From an uncultured Bacteroidales bacterium (lineage in GTDB: Bacteria; Bacteroidota; Bacteroidia; Bacteroidales; UBA932): 5,999 nucleotides of DNA. Below are positions 1 through 5,904 of this stretch, one piece after another. The DNA lies in contig CAMJHJ010000153.1 of the NCBI GenBank assembly GCA_946405485.1, positions 1-5,999 of the forward strand, written 5' to 3'. Position 1 is the first letter of the stretch. Each line of letters starts with the position of its first letter. The translations under genes and the position numbers were made by a program. A model generated the notes under the pieces. It did no database searches, was not told where the DNA came from, and saw only the letters and a program-made list of their open reading frames with translations.

Positions 1-1265
1 AGCAGGACGACGACCATTTTCCAAATCCATTTCACCCACTTCGTGTAGGGAATCCGCGCCATCGCGAGGGCGGCGATCAGCACGCCCGAGGTAGGCGTGA
101 GCATGTTCGTGAACCCGTCGCCGAACTGGAACGCCAGCACCATCGCCTGTCGCGAAACGCCCACCATGTCGGAGAAGGGCGCCATGATTGGAATGGTAAT
201 AGCGGCCTTGGCCGTGGCGCTCGGAATGACGAAGTTGATGAGCGCCTGGATGCCGTACATCGCCGTCAGCGACCCCGCCCGGCCGGTCCCGTCGAGCCCC
301 TCCTGCATTGAATGCAGGATGCTGTCGACAACCTTTCCGTCCTGGAGCAGGACGATGATGCCGGACGCGAAACCCACCACGAGGGCGGCGGACAGAATGT
401 CCTTGGCGCCCGCCAGCAGCTCATCGGCAATCTTGTTGGCATTGAACCCGGCAATGATTCCGCAGACAATGCCCATCCCTAGGAACAGGCCGGTAATTTC
501 CGGCAGATACCAGTCCCAGCAGGTCACGCCCACGATCAGCATGATGACGGTCAGCAGTAGCACGCCCAGGATCCATCCCTGTCGATGCGTGAGCGGCGTG
601 TCTTCCACCGCGACGTCCGCCGTCGGCGCTTTGCGGGTCTTATGGGCATAAACCACCACGAAAACGGTCAGCAGGACGGTCAGGAGCGCCCAGCAGAAGA
701 TGCGGTAGCCCATGCCGGAGAAGAGCGGCAGATCGGCCATCCCCTGCGCGATACCCACCGTGAACGGATTCAGGAACGCGCTGGAAAAGCCCACATTGGA
801 CGCCACATACACGATCAGCATCCCCATGAAGGCGTCGTATCCCATCGACACAACCAACGGTACCACGATGCCCACGAACGGGATCGTCTCCTCGCTCATG
901 CCGAACACGGCCCCGGCGAGCGAAAACAGCACCGTGATGGCCGCCAGGACCACTTTGTCACGCTTCCCGACTCGTGCGATGAACCGCCCGATTCCTGCCG
1001 TCACGGCGCCCGTGGCATTCAGCAGCCAGAACGCGCCGCCCACCACCAAAATGAAGATGATGATTCCCGCCTGCTTCACGAACCCGTGATAGATGGCCGG
1101 CAGCACCTGCCATGTCTGCGGCACGGCATCCACTTGCTCATAGCTCAAACTGCCGTCCTCTCCCTTCACATACTGCCCGCCCGGCACAAACCAAGTAATC
1201 ATCGCGCACACCACCAGGATGCACGCGATGATTACGTAAGTATTCGGTACCTTGAACTTTCGCAT
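1..1265 (-). CDS. YfcC-family (DcuC-like) inner-membrane transporter, 3' end cut off by the window
   Basis: I translated this frame by hand: 421 complete codons run from an ATG at 1265 to the left edge without a stop. The product is very hydrophobic and matches the YfcC branch of the C4-dicarboxylate anaerobic carrier/DcuC group (IT superfamily). Visible hallmarks are a first membrane helix at about residues 9-27 followed by WFVPGGQY, the FGMSEE motif at 121-126, the re-entrant-type segment with SNVGFSSAFLNPFTVGIAQ at 156-174, and its counterpart QFGDGFTNMLTPTSGVL at 380-396, followed by IPYTKWVKW. These two similar segments are the pseudo-symmetric substrate-site halves of the superfamily. 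Family members are about 440-500 aa, so probably only the last helix is missing. The substrate is uncertain: relatives are annotated as dicarboxylate or basic amino acid carriers. It sits 27 bases after the beta-barrel gene and is probably its operon partner. Family is confident, substrate is not. Confidence 0.9.
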   Translation of the reverse strand, partial: MRKFKVPNTYVIIACILVVCAMITWFVPGGQYVKGEDGSLSYEQVDAVPQTWQVLPAIYHGFVKQAGIIIFILVVGGAFWLLNATGAVTAGIGRFIARVGKRDKVVLAAITVLFSLAGAVFGMSEETIPFVGIVVPLVVSMGYDAFMGMLIVYVASNVGFSSAFLNPFTVGIAQGMADLPLFSGMGYRIFCWALLTVLLTVFVVVYAHKTRKAPTADVAVEDTPLTHRQGWILGVLLLTVIMLIVGVTCWDWYLPEITGLFLGMGIVCGIIAGFNANKIADELLAGAKDILSAALVVGFASGIIVLLQDGKVVDSILHSMQEGLDGTGRAGSLTAMYGIQALINFVIPSATAKAAITIPIMAPFSDMVGVSRQAMVLAFQFGDGFTNMLTPTSGVLIAALAMARIPYTKWVKWIWKMVVVL

Positions 1266-1271
1266 ACTTTG

Positions 1272-1279
1272 CAAAGGTA
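1272..1279 (-). promoter_or_regulatory. Possible -7 promoter element just upstream of the yfcC-like gene
   Basis: The minus strand reads TACCTTTG here, a full match to the Bacteroidota -7 consensus TAnnTTTG. Its last base is only 7 bases from the ATG at 1265, so a transcript made from it would have almost no leader. I find no TTG at the expected 19-base spacing upstream (that position lies inside the preceding coding region), so the element may be weak or a chance match. If real, it gives the transporter its own expression besides readthrough from the protease/barrel genes. Confidence 0.4.
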
Positions 1280-1292
1280 CCAAAATTCCGGA

Positions 1293-2048
1293 TTACATCT
1301 CCAGCAGGAAGCCGAAGGTCCAGCAAGGATATATGGATTCCGTTTCCGAGAGAATGCGGAACGCCTTCGGCTGATATTTGACAAAGAGGCCCAGTCCCTC
1401 AAGCGAGAAGGAAGCGAAGAAGTCGTAATTCCAACGCTGCGCGATGCCTCCGTCTTTTTCAGTCATATAGCGGTTTCCCTCCTCATCGCGGAGATCCAGG
1501 CGGACCTTGGGCTGGAACGAATAGAGCGCCTCCGCTCCACAGCGAAGCGAATAATCCCCAAGATGGAATTGCAGGGTGGCGGGAAGCAAAACCATCCACT
1601 CTCTTAAGGAGGACCGGCTATTCCTGGTATTCACCCATTCTTCCGGCATCGGTGTGATTTTGAGCTCGTTTTTATCATTCAGGCCGAAGACGGATTCCTT
1701 GCTCTGATACTTGCCCCAGCCGAGACCGGCGCCTACGTTAAAGCTGGCCCAGGAGACAGGACGGACGTACGCTTCCAAGAGGTGAGCATAGTACAGGGTG
1801 GACTCGCCTTTGGTCGGCTTGTAGACCTGTTGGGAGGCAGCGCGGATTCCCATGCCGATTTCCGGGAGCACATTGAGGCCGACTTTCTTGAATTCTTGGT
1901 TGGTCTGATGGTGCTTGGTCGGCTTGACGGTCAAGTTTTCAATCTCCGCCAGGCGGTCACGGGCGGGTTTTTCCTGGGCGAAAGCCCCGGATGCGGCCAG
2001 CGTCAGGCCGGCGAAAAGGATCAGTGCGTATTTCATGTTCATATTCAT
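1293..2048 (-). CDS. Putative outer-membrane beta-barrel protein (hypothetical, 251 aa)
   Basis: No specific family is recognised. The protein begins with a typical Sec signal peptide: a short basic start, a hydrophobic core at about residues 7-20, and a likely type I cleavage after AFA at 22-24. The mature part has many short alternating polar/aromatic stretches that read as amphipathic strands, for example around 84-98, 99-114, 150-163, 165-182, 206-225 and 241-251. It ends in an aromatic-rich final strand (WTFGFLLEM), as outer-membrane barrels often do. With about 227 mature residues it would suit a small 8-10 strand barrel. The start is ambiguous: ATGs at 2048, 2042 and 2036 are in frame (MNMNMK), and the third gives a more conventional signal peptide. 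The ATG at 2048 overlaps the TAA of the upstream S49 protease (TAATG), which implies translational coupling. The coding region is secure; the barrel call rests on sequence pattern only. Confidence 0.8.
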   Translation of the reverse strand: MNMNMKYALILFAGLTLAASGAFAQEKPARDRLAEIENLTVKPTKHHQTNQEFKKVGLNVLPEIGMGIRAASQQVYKPTKGESTLYYAHLLEAYVRPVSWASFNVGAGLGWGKYQSKESVFGLNDKNELKITPMPEEWVNTRNSRSSLREWMVLLPATLQFHLGDYSLRCGAEALYSFQPKVRLDLRDEEGNRYMTEKDGGIAQRWNYDFFASFSLEGLGLFVKYQPKAFRILSETESIYPCWTFGFLLEM

Positions 2049-3694
2049 TACAGGTCAATGTTGATGATGTCGGACATCCGGGCTGCGGTCGAGAAGCCCT
2101 GGGGGAGGAGTTCGGTCACCCGGAGGAGAGGCATGTCCTTCTTGTCTTCCTTAGACATCAGTTTTTCCAGGAATTTCTTCTTTTCGGGATAGGCCTCGAC
2201 GCGGTACTTCTTCAGACCGGCGGCCTCCGCGGCGCAGTGGATGGCGTCCAGGAGGGTTCCCCGCTCATCGACCAGGCCGATGGAAAGGGCGTCCTTACCG
2301 GACCAGACCCGGCCCTGCGCGATGGCATCGACGGCAGCCTTGTCCATGTCGCGACCTTCCGCGACGACGGAGACGAATTGGTCATAGATGCCGTCGACGG
2401 TCTTCTGATGCCAGACGAGCTCTTCGCCTTTGAGCGTCCGGAGGCCGGAGCCCATGTCGCTGTGGTCGTTCGTTCCGACGGCGAACGTGTTGATATGCAG
2501 CTTCTTCTTCAGCGCCTCGCCATAGCCGATCGACATCCCGAAGACACCGATCGAACCGGTGATGGAGGCGTTGTCCGCGATGATCCGGTCCGCGCCGGCG
2601 GAGATCATGTAGCCTCCGGAAGCGGCATACGCGCCGTAACTGGCGATGACGGGCTTATCTTTCTTCAGCAGTTCGATTTCCCGGCGGATCATATCGGCCG
2701 CGACCACTTCGCCGCCGGGGGAATTGACCCGGAAAACGACCGCCTTGACGGTGGAGTCCGCCCGGACCTTCGCGATTTCCCGGGAGAACTTCTCTCCTGC
2801 GATGCCGCCGCCGGAACGGACGATGTCACCTTCAGCGTACAGGATGGCGATCTTTTTGGAACCGCTGTTCTTGAGGTCCTTGATGTAGTTGGACATGGAC
2901 ACTTTCTTCAGCTGGTTCGGGTAGTTCTTGCCGAACAGATGGCAGAGGTATCCCTCCATCTCGTCGCGGTATTTCAGGCCGTCCACAAGGCCCTTGTCCA
3001 GCCAGTCCTGCGAGTTTCCCAGGGCCAGATGGTTGGTCCAGTAGCGGAGCGAATCGGCGCTGATGCCGCGGGAGGCGGCCATGTCTTCCATCATCGGCTC
3101 CCAGATAGAGCGGAGGAGGGCCAGGTTCTGTTCCCGGTTTTCGGCGCTCATCTCGCTGCGGATATACGGTTCTCCGGCCGATTTATAGCTGCCGTGGCGG
3201 ATCAGCTCGACCTGGACGCCGAGGCTGTCCAGCAGATCTTTATAGTACATCGATTGCGAGGCGAGGCCGGTCAGGGTCCCATCGGAATCGGGGTGCATGA
3301 ACACGCGGTCTCCCACGGAACCCAGGTAGTAGGACCCGTTGCCGTAGGTGATGCCGTAGCAGACGACTGGTTTGCCCGACTGGCTGAACCGTTCCAGGCT
3401 GCGGCGCAGTTCTTCCGTGGCTGCTATGCCGGCGGAAATTTTGTCCGGACGGAGGAAGACCATGGCGATGTCGTCATCCTCTGCGGCCTTTTCCAAGGCC
3501 CTTTCCACGTCCAGCAGAGAAATGGTGGAAGAGGTGGACAATCCTCCCGTCAGAGAGATATTGAAGTCGGAGCCGCCTCGTTCGGCAATTCCCTTACCTT
3601 CATCGAAATACAGAATCTTTCCTTTCAAGAACTCTTGCGCGGACAACGGGGCCGCCATCAGGGGGAGGAGAAGTGCGATCAGATACTTTTTCAT
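2048..3694 (-). CDS. sppA: Signal peptide peptidase SppA-like S49 serine protease (548 aa)
   Basis: This is a tandem-domain S49 peptidase of the long (67K) SppA type, which in characterised bacteria cleaves remnant signal peptides in or at the membrane with a Ser-Lys dyad. The N-terminal half carries GSYKSAGEP with Lys171, equivalent to the catalytic Lys209 of E. coli SppA. The C-terminal half carries NSPGG at 324-328 and YAASGGYMIS with Ser359, equivalent to Ser409, followed by SITGSIGVFG at 377-386. Both catalytic residues are present, so the enzyme looks intact. It is shorter than the 618-aa E. coli protein. The N-terminus looks like a cleavable signal peptide (hydrophobic residues 4-17, LSA before Gln20) rather than a lasting membrane anchor, and the fold starts almost at once (KILYFDEGKG). 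It is first in an apparent operon with the barrel protein and the YfcC-like transporter. The start at 3694 fits the signal peptide and an A-rich leader. Confidence 0.93.
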   Translation of the reverse strand: MKKYLIALLLPLMAAPLSAQEFLKGKILYFDEGKGIAERGGSDFNISLTGGLSTSSTISLLDVERALEKAAEDDDIAMVFLRPDKISAGIAATEELRRSLERFSQSGKPVVCYGITYGNGSYYLGSVGDRVFMHPDSDGTLTGLASQSMYYKDLLDSLGVQVELIRHGSYKSAGEPYIRSEMSAENREQNLALLRSIWEPMMEDMAASRGISADSLRYWTNHLALGNSQDWLDKGLVDGLKYRDEMEGYLCHLFGKNYPNQLKKVSMSNYIKDLKNSGSKKIAILYAEGDIVRSGGGIAGEKFSREIAKVRADSTVKAVVFRVNSPGGEVVAADMIRREIELLKKDKPVIASYGAYAASGGYMISAGADRIIADNASITGSIGVFGMSIGYGEALKKKLHINTFAVGTNDHSDMGSGLRTLKGEELVWHQKTVDGIYDQFVSVVAEGRDMDKAAVDAIAQGRVWSGKDALSIGLVDERGTLLDAIHCAAEAAGLKKYRVEAYPEKKKFLEKLMSKEDKKDMPLLRVTELLPQGFSTAARMSDIINIDL

Positions 3695-3718
3695 GCTAAT
3701 TCGTTTAATGTGTTTTGC

Positions 3719-3736
3719 GTATTAGTTCATTAATAC
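3719..3736 (-). repeat. Short inverted repeat at the predicted 5' end of the sppA-like transcript
   Basis: GTATTA and TAATAC form a perfect 6-bp inverted repeat around a 6-base loop. It falls just downstream of the -7 element, so it would be the very first structure of the mRNA, or a small operator overlapping the start site. It is A/T-rich and short, so chance is a fair explanation. Confidence 0.35.
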
Positions 3737-3740
3737 ACTA

Positions 3741-3770
3741 TAAAGGTACGCACTTTTTTTGATTATGCAA
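3741..3770 (-). promoter_or_regulatory. Bacteroidota-type promoter of the sppA-like operon
   Basis: On the minus strand a TTG (3768-3770) is followed after exactly 19 bases by TACCTTTA (3741-3748), one mismatch from the TAnnTTTG -7 consensus. This spacing is the one known for the housekeeping sigma factor of Bacteroides. Transcription should begin near 3737, giving a leader of about 40 bases before the sppA-like ATG at 3694. The leader ends in an A-rich stretch instead of a Shine-Dalgarno sequence. The promoter lies just after the stop of the acyltransferase gene, where I see no convincing terminator, so readthrough from that gene may add to expression. Confidence 0.65.
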
Positions 3771-3779
3771 GAAAAAGTG
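3751..3779 (-). repeat. Inverted repeat across the -33 region of the sppA-like promoter
   Basis: CACTTTTT (3751-3758) and AAAAAGTG (3772-3779) are perfect 8-bp complements separated by 13 bases. The TTG -33 element lies in the loop and the left arm lies in the promoter spacer. As a terminator of the acyltransferase gene it is poor: the stem is A/T-rich and no T-run follows on the minus strand. It might be a regulator site, or simply two A/T tracts. Confidence 0.35.
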
Positions 3780-3792
3780 GACAAATATCAGG

Positions 3793-4830
3793 CTAAAGAA
3801 CCTTCTTGACGCCCGGAATCAGCCGGACGAGCCAGGTAAACCCGAAGGAAATCACGGTGCTGACGACGCCGATGAAGAGGAATTTGCCGAAAGCCCCCAT
3901 CCAGATTCCGTCCGTGAGGTTCTGCAGCACCAGCATCAGGAGCATATGGAACACGTAGGCGCCGTACGACTGCTCGGCGCTCCAGCGCCAGAACCGGCCG
4001 CTCCAGTTCGCGTATTCGCGGAACAGCCACAGCAAGCCGAAGGAAATGAAGACGCACATCAGCGACTCGTAAATGCCGAACCAGCGCCAGACGAACCCGT
4101 TCCAGGCCCCGTCGCCGCGGACGTAATTGCCGATGGCAAGCAGGATACCGATGGCCAACGTCGCTGCGCCCGTGCGGTTGTCCGTCCTTTCGAGCCACCC
4201 GCAGCGCCCGGCCAGGACACCCAGGACGAACATCATCACATACTGCAGATAATGAGCCGGTTCTATCGCCATCGGAATGACGCCGAACGGCCAGATCCAG
4301 AGGTCCTGAGGGCTCACCTGCCGGATGAAATAACTGCCGATGCCCATGACAAGGCCGATGCCCAGCAGCGCCCAGAGCGGAAGCCGCTGCATGCGGCAGC
4401 TCTTCAGCGCCGGCACGAACTGCCGGATCAAGGCATAGATGAGGCAGAACACCAACAGGCTTTCCACGAACCACATGTGACCGGTCTCGAACTTGCCTGC
4501 CAGTATCGACAGGAGCCCGCCCATTACCAACAGCGGAATGCCGAGCCGGACCAGCTTCTTTCGCACGAACGCCTTGCCGCCGTTCCGGTCATAGCTCTTC
4601 GGGACGAAGTAGCCCGAAATCAGGAAGTAAAGCCCCATGAAGAAGCTGGCGTTGGTCGAGAAGAAATGCCAGATCCAGGGCATGAACTCGGCGGAATTGC
4701 TGGGCGTATAGGCCCATCCGCCTCCGGTGCCATAGGCCTGTCCCGCATGGTGAAAGATCACCAGCACGGTAAGAAAGACCTTGAGATTATCCAGATAGTA
4801 TTGTCTACTTGCCTTGTTTTGCGTCGCCAT
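3793..4830 (-). CDS. Acyltransferase family 3 integral membrane protein (345 aa)
   Basis: This is a membrane acyltransferase of the family that includes O-antigen/exopolysaccharide O-acetylases and the glucan succinylase OpgC/MdoC. Such enzymes carry acyl groups across the inner membrane onto sugars. The family signature, basic residue-X10-His in the first helix, is seen as Lys17 and His28 (in LDNLKVFLTVLVIFHHAG). Other typical segments are FFMGLYFLISGYFVPKSY at 63-80, a basic cytosolic loop RKKLVRLGIP at 90-99, HMWFVESLLVF at 118-128, and SYGAYVFHM near the last helices at 288-296. About ten hydrophobic helices are visible, and length is normal for a stand-alone member without an SGNH domain. 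The acceptor sugar cannot be told: no glycosyltransferases or polysaccharide genes lie beside it. The start at 4830 is needed for the first helix and the next Met is at residue 50. The ATG lies only 5 bases from a strong -7 element, implying a leaderless mRNA. Confidence 0.9.
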   Translation of the reverse strand: MATQNKASRQYYLDNLKVFLTVLVIFHHAGQAYGTGGGWAYTPSNSAEFMPWIWHFFSTNASFFMGLYFLISGYFVPKSYDRNGGKAFVRKKLVRLGIPLLVMGGLLSILAGKFETGHMWFVESLLVFCLIYALIRQFVPALKSCRMQRLPLWALLGIGLVMGIGSYFIRQVSPQDLWIWPFGVIPMAIEPAHYLQYVMMFVLGVLAGRCGWLERTDNRTGAATLAIGILLAIGNYVRGDGAWNGFVWRWFGIYESLMCVFISFGLLWLFREYANWSGRFWRWSAEQSYGAYVFHMLLMLVLQNLTDGIWMGAFGKFLFIGVVSTVISFGFTWLVRLIPGVKKVL

Positions 4831-4834
4831 AGAA

Positions 4835-4864
4835 CAAAGATAGGCAAGTTTTATCGAAAAACAA
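4835..4864 (-). promoter_or_regulatory. Bacteroidota-type promoter of the acyltransferase gene
   Basis: On the minus strand TTG (4862-4864) and TATCTTTG (4835-4842) are separated by exactly 19 bases, a full match to the TTG-N19-TAnnTTTG pattern. The predicted start of transcription falls at about 4830-4832, at or within two bases of the ATG at 4830. The -7 element shares its TATC with the right arm of a perfect 14-bp inverted repeat, so promoter and stem-loop cannot be separated physically. Confidence 0.7.
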
Positions 4865-4880
4865 TAAAAACTTGCCTATC
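4839..4880 (-). terminator. Stem-loop terminator candidate after the lipoprotein gene, overlapping the next promoter
   Basis: gataggcaagtttt (4839-4852) is perfectly complementary to aaaacttgcctatc (4867-4880) with a 14-base loop. In the minus-strand RNA the stem is followed directly by UUUGUUCU, a modest U-rich tail. It begins 26 bases beyond the lipoprotein stop codon, a normal place for an intrinsic terminator. The stem has only 5 G/C pairs of 14, so termination may be partial. The arms cover parts of the acyltransferase promoter, so the repeat could instead, or also, be a protein-binding operator. Confidence 0.6.
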
Positions 4881-4906
4881 CGAGGATATTTCTATGTCTC
4901 TGCGGA

Positions 4907-5791
4907 CTACTTGTACTCTGTCAGGTAGTAGGTGAGGGTCGTGCTCAGGCTGTGGGAGGAAACGCCGGTGAAGAGGTGATACCTTTCCATCGTGCTCTCG
5001 AAGGAGCGGATGACGGTGCAGGTGGCGGGATCGCCTTCCTCGACATCGACGACGAGGGAACCCTGGAAACGGTAGTCCTTGAAGAAGGACTGATACTGGG
5101 TGCTCCATTCGCATTTGAGGGAACCGTCCTCGCTGTTTTCCCAGGCCCAGGAGCCGACATTGATCTTCCCGTTGCCATAGACGACCGCGTAGGTGCCGGA
5201 TTCCGTGAAGATGAGTCCGGTGCATTCCTCGTCGAGGTTCTCATTGGCGTTCTGGTCGCCGGAATCCTGGAGCCATCTGGAGAAGTTGCAGCCGGCCAGT
5301 TCGAAATTCAGGAAGGAAATGTCGTTGTAGGCAAGGGAGAAGTGGGTCTTCTCGAAAACCCAGTGACGGCAGAGGTTCTTGTTGATCTTCGTCTCCTTGA
5401 CGGTGGAGGCGATGCTGGCATTGACCGTAAACGGATCCCAGCCGCCGCTGTCGATGGAGACTTCGGCCTTGCTGTCGCCCAGCAGGTTGATGATGACCTG
5501 GCCGAATCCCTGAAGGACATAGGCGCCATTGACAAAGGTGAAGTTACCGTACACCCAGACGTCGTCGAGGTCCAGGTCTTCGCCCGCCTTGGTCACTGCG
5601 GGGTTCTTGGTGACGATGTATTCTCCGTCGGAAGTGAGTTCAATGGACTTGATGGGGCTGTTGGCATCCTGGATTTCATATTTGCCGAGCATCCGTTCGC
5701 CGTCCTTGGGATTGTCCTTGTTGCAGGAAGTGAAGCCTGCGACCGCAATAAGAAGTGTGCTTGCCAGGGCAAGGAATTTTCGTGCTTTCAT
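4907..5791 (-). CDS. Secreted lipoprotein of unknown function (294 aa)
   Basis: I do not recognise a family. The N-terminus is a lipoprotein signal peptide: Lys/Arg at 2-5, a hydrophobic core at 6-19, and the lipobox-like FTSC with Cys23 as lipid-modified residue. CNKDN follows, a charged stretch that weakly resembles the Bacteroidota surface-export signal. The mature part is acidic, rich in Tyr, Trp and Phe, and reads as mainly beta strands, with five further Cys (141, 168, 190, 227, 258) that could form disulfides in the periplasm or outside. Two regions look alike: ELTSDGEYIV (51-60) with YGNFTFVNGAYVL (81-93), and IFTESGTYAVV (194-204) with VGSWAWENSEDGSL (212-225). This suggests two lipocalin-like units or an ancient duplication. 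It stands alone between two terminator candidates. The start at 5791 is fixed by the signal peptide and an A-rich leader. The coding and lipoprotein calls are firm; function is unknown. Confidence 0.85.
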   Translation of the reverse strand: MKARKFLALASTLLIAVAGFTSCNKDNPKDGERMLGKYEIQDANSPIKSIELTSDGEYIVTKNPAVTKAGEDLDLDDVWVYGNFTFVNGAYVLQGFGQVIINLLGDSKAEVSIDSGGWDPFTVNASIASTVKETKINKNLCRHWVFEKTHFSLAYNDISFLNFELAGCNFSRWLQDSGDQNANENLDEECTGLIFTESGTYAVVYGNGKINVGSWAWENSEDGSLKCEWSTQYQSFFKDYRFQGSLVVDVEEGDPATCTVIRSFESTMERYHLFTGVSSHSLSTTLTYYLTEYK

Positions 5792-5823
5792 AGTCGTTTT
5801 GAATTTTATGCGGATGATTTATG

Positions 5824-5831
5824 CAAAATTC
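5824..5831 (-). promoter_or_regulatory. Weak candidate -7 element for the lipoprotein gene
   Basis: The minus strand reads GAATTTTG, seven of eight bases of TAnnTTTG counting the free positions. It lies 32 bases upstream of the lipoprotein ATG and just downstream of the terminator of the previous gene, so a promoter is expected about here. No TTG lies 19 bases upstream, so the assignment is tentative. A repeated GCATAAA (two copies 13 bases apart on the minus strand) lies between it and the start codon. Confidence 0.4.
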
Positions 5832-5843
5832 GGACCATCCCTA

Positions 5844-5885
5844 AAAACATCTCCGTCCCTGCGGGTGCGGGGACGGAGACGTTTT
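5844..5885 (-). terminator. Strong intrinsic terminator, probably bidirectional, after the GlsB-like gene
   Basis: tctccgtccc (5850-5859) pairs perfectly with gggacggaga (5870-5879) around a 10-base loop. After one mismatch (5849/5880) the stem continues with five more pairs formed by an A-run on the left and a T-run on the right. On the minus strand this gives a GC-rich hairpin ending in TTTTT, starting about 20 bases after the stop of the upstream small membrane protein. The plus strand likewise ends in TTTT, so it may also stop antisense transcripts. Confidence 0.85.
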
Positions 5886-5904
5886 AAACCGTGTACGGGA
5901 GTCT

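Noticed and set aside
585..1607. Plus-strand open frame of 340 codons across the transporter and the end of the barrel gene
   Set aside because: The translation is rich in His, Arg and Asp and of low complexity, as antisense of membrane-protein codons is. The minus strand encodes a clear YfcC-type transporter here.
1991..3733. Very long plus-strand open frame (580 codons) opposite the S49 protease
   Set aside because: It mirrors the protease frame, has no recognisable family, and has no signal or promoter logic. Long antisense frames are expected in GC-rich genes.
3725..3733. Tiny reading frame (ATG-AAC-TAA on the minus strand) in the sppA leader
   Set aside because: Two sense codons in an A/T-rich leader arise easily by chance and carry no initiation signal.
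3788..4474. Minus-strand frame of 228 codons within the acyltransferase gene
   Set aside because: It is a +1-type shadow of the acyltransferase with an Arg/Pro/His-rich product. The true frame shows the family motifs without interruption, so there is no sign of a frameshift.
3946..4935. Plus-strand open frame of 329 codons opposite the acyltransferase
   Set aside because: It is antisense to a well-supported membrane acyltransferase, has a His/Glu/Arg/Pro-rich composition, and runs through the promoter and terminator region.
5844..5885. Hairpin considered as a riboswitch or small RNA ahead of the lipoprotein
   Set aside because: A single GC-rich stem with T-runs at both ends, right after a stop codon, is fully explained as a terminator.
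4952..5887. Plus-strand open frame of 311 codons opposite the lipoprotein
   Set aside because: It is rich in Gly, Val and Asp with no family resemblance, and it ends inside the terminator. The minus strand has a proper lipoprotein signal peptide.
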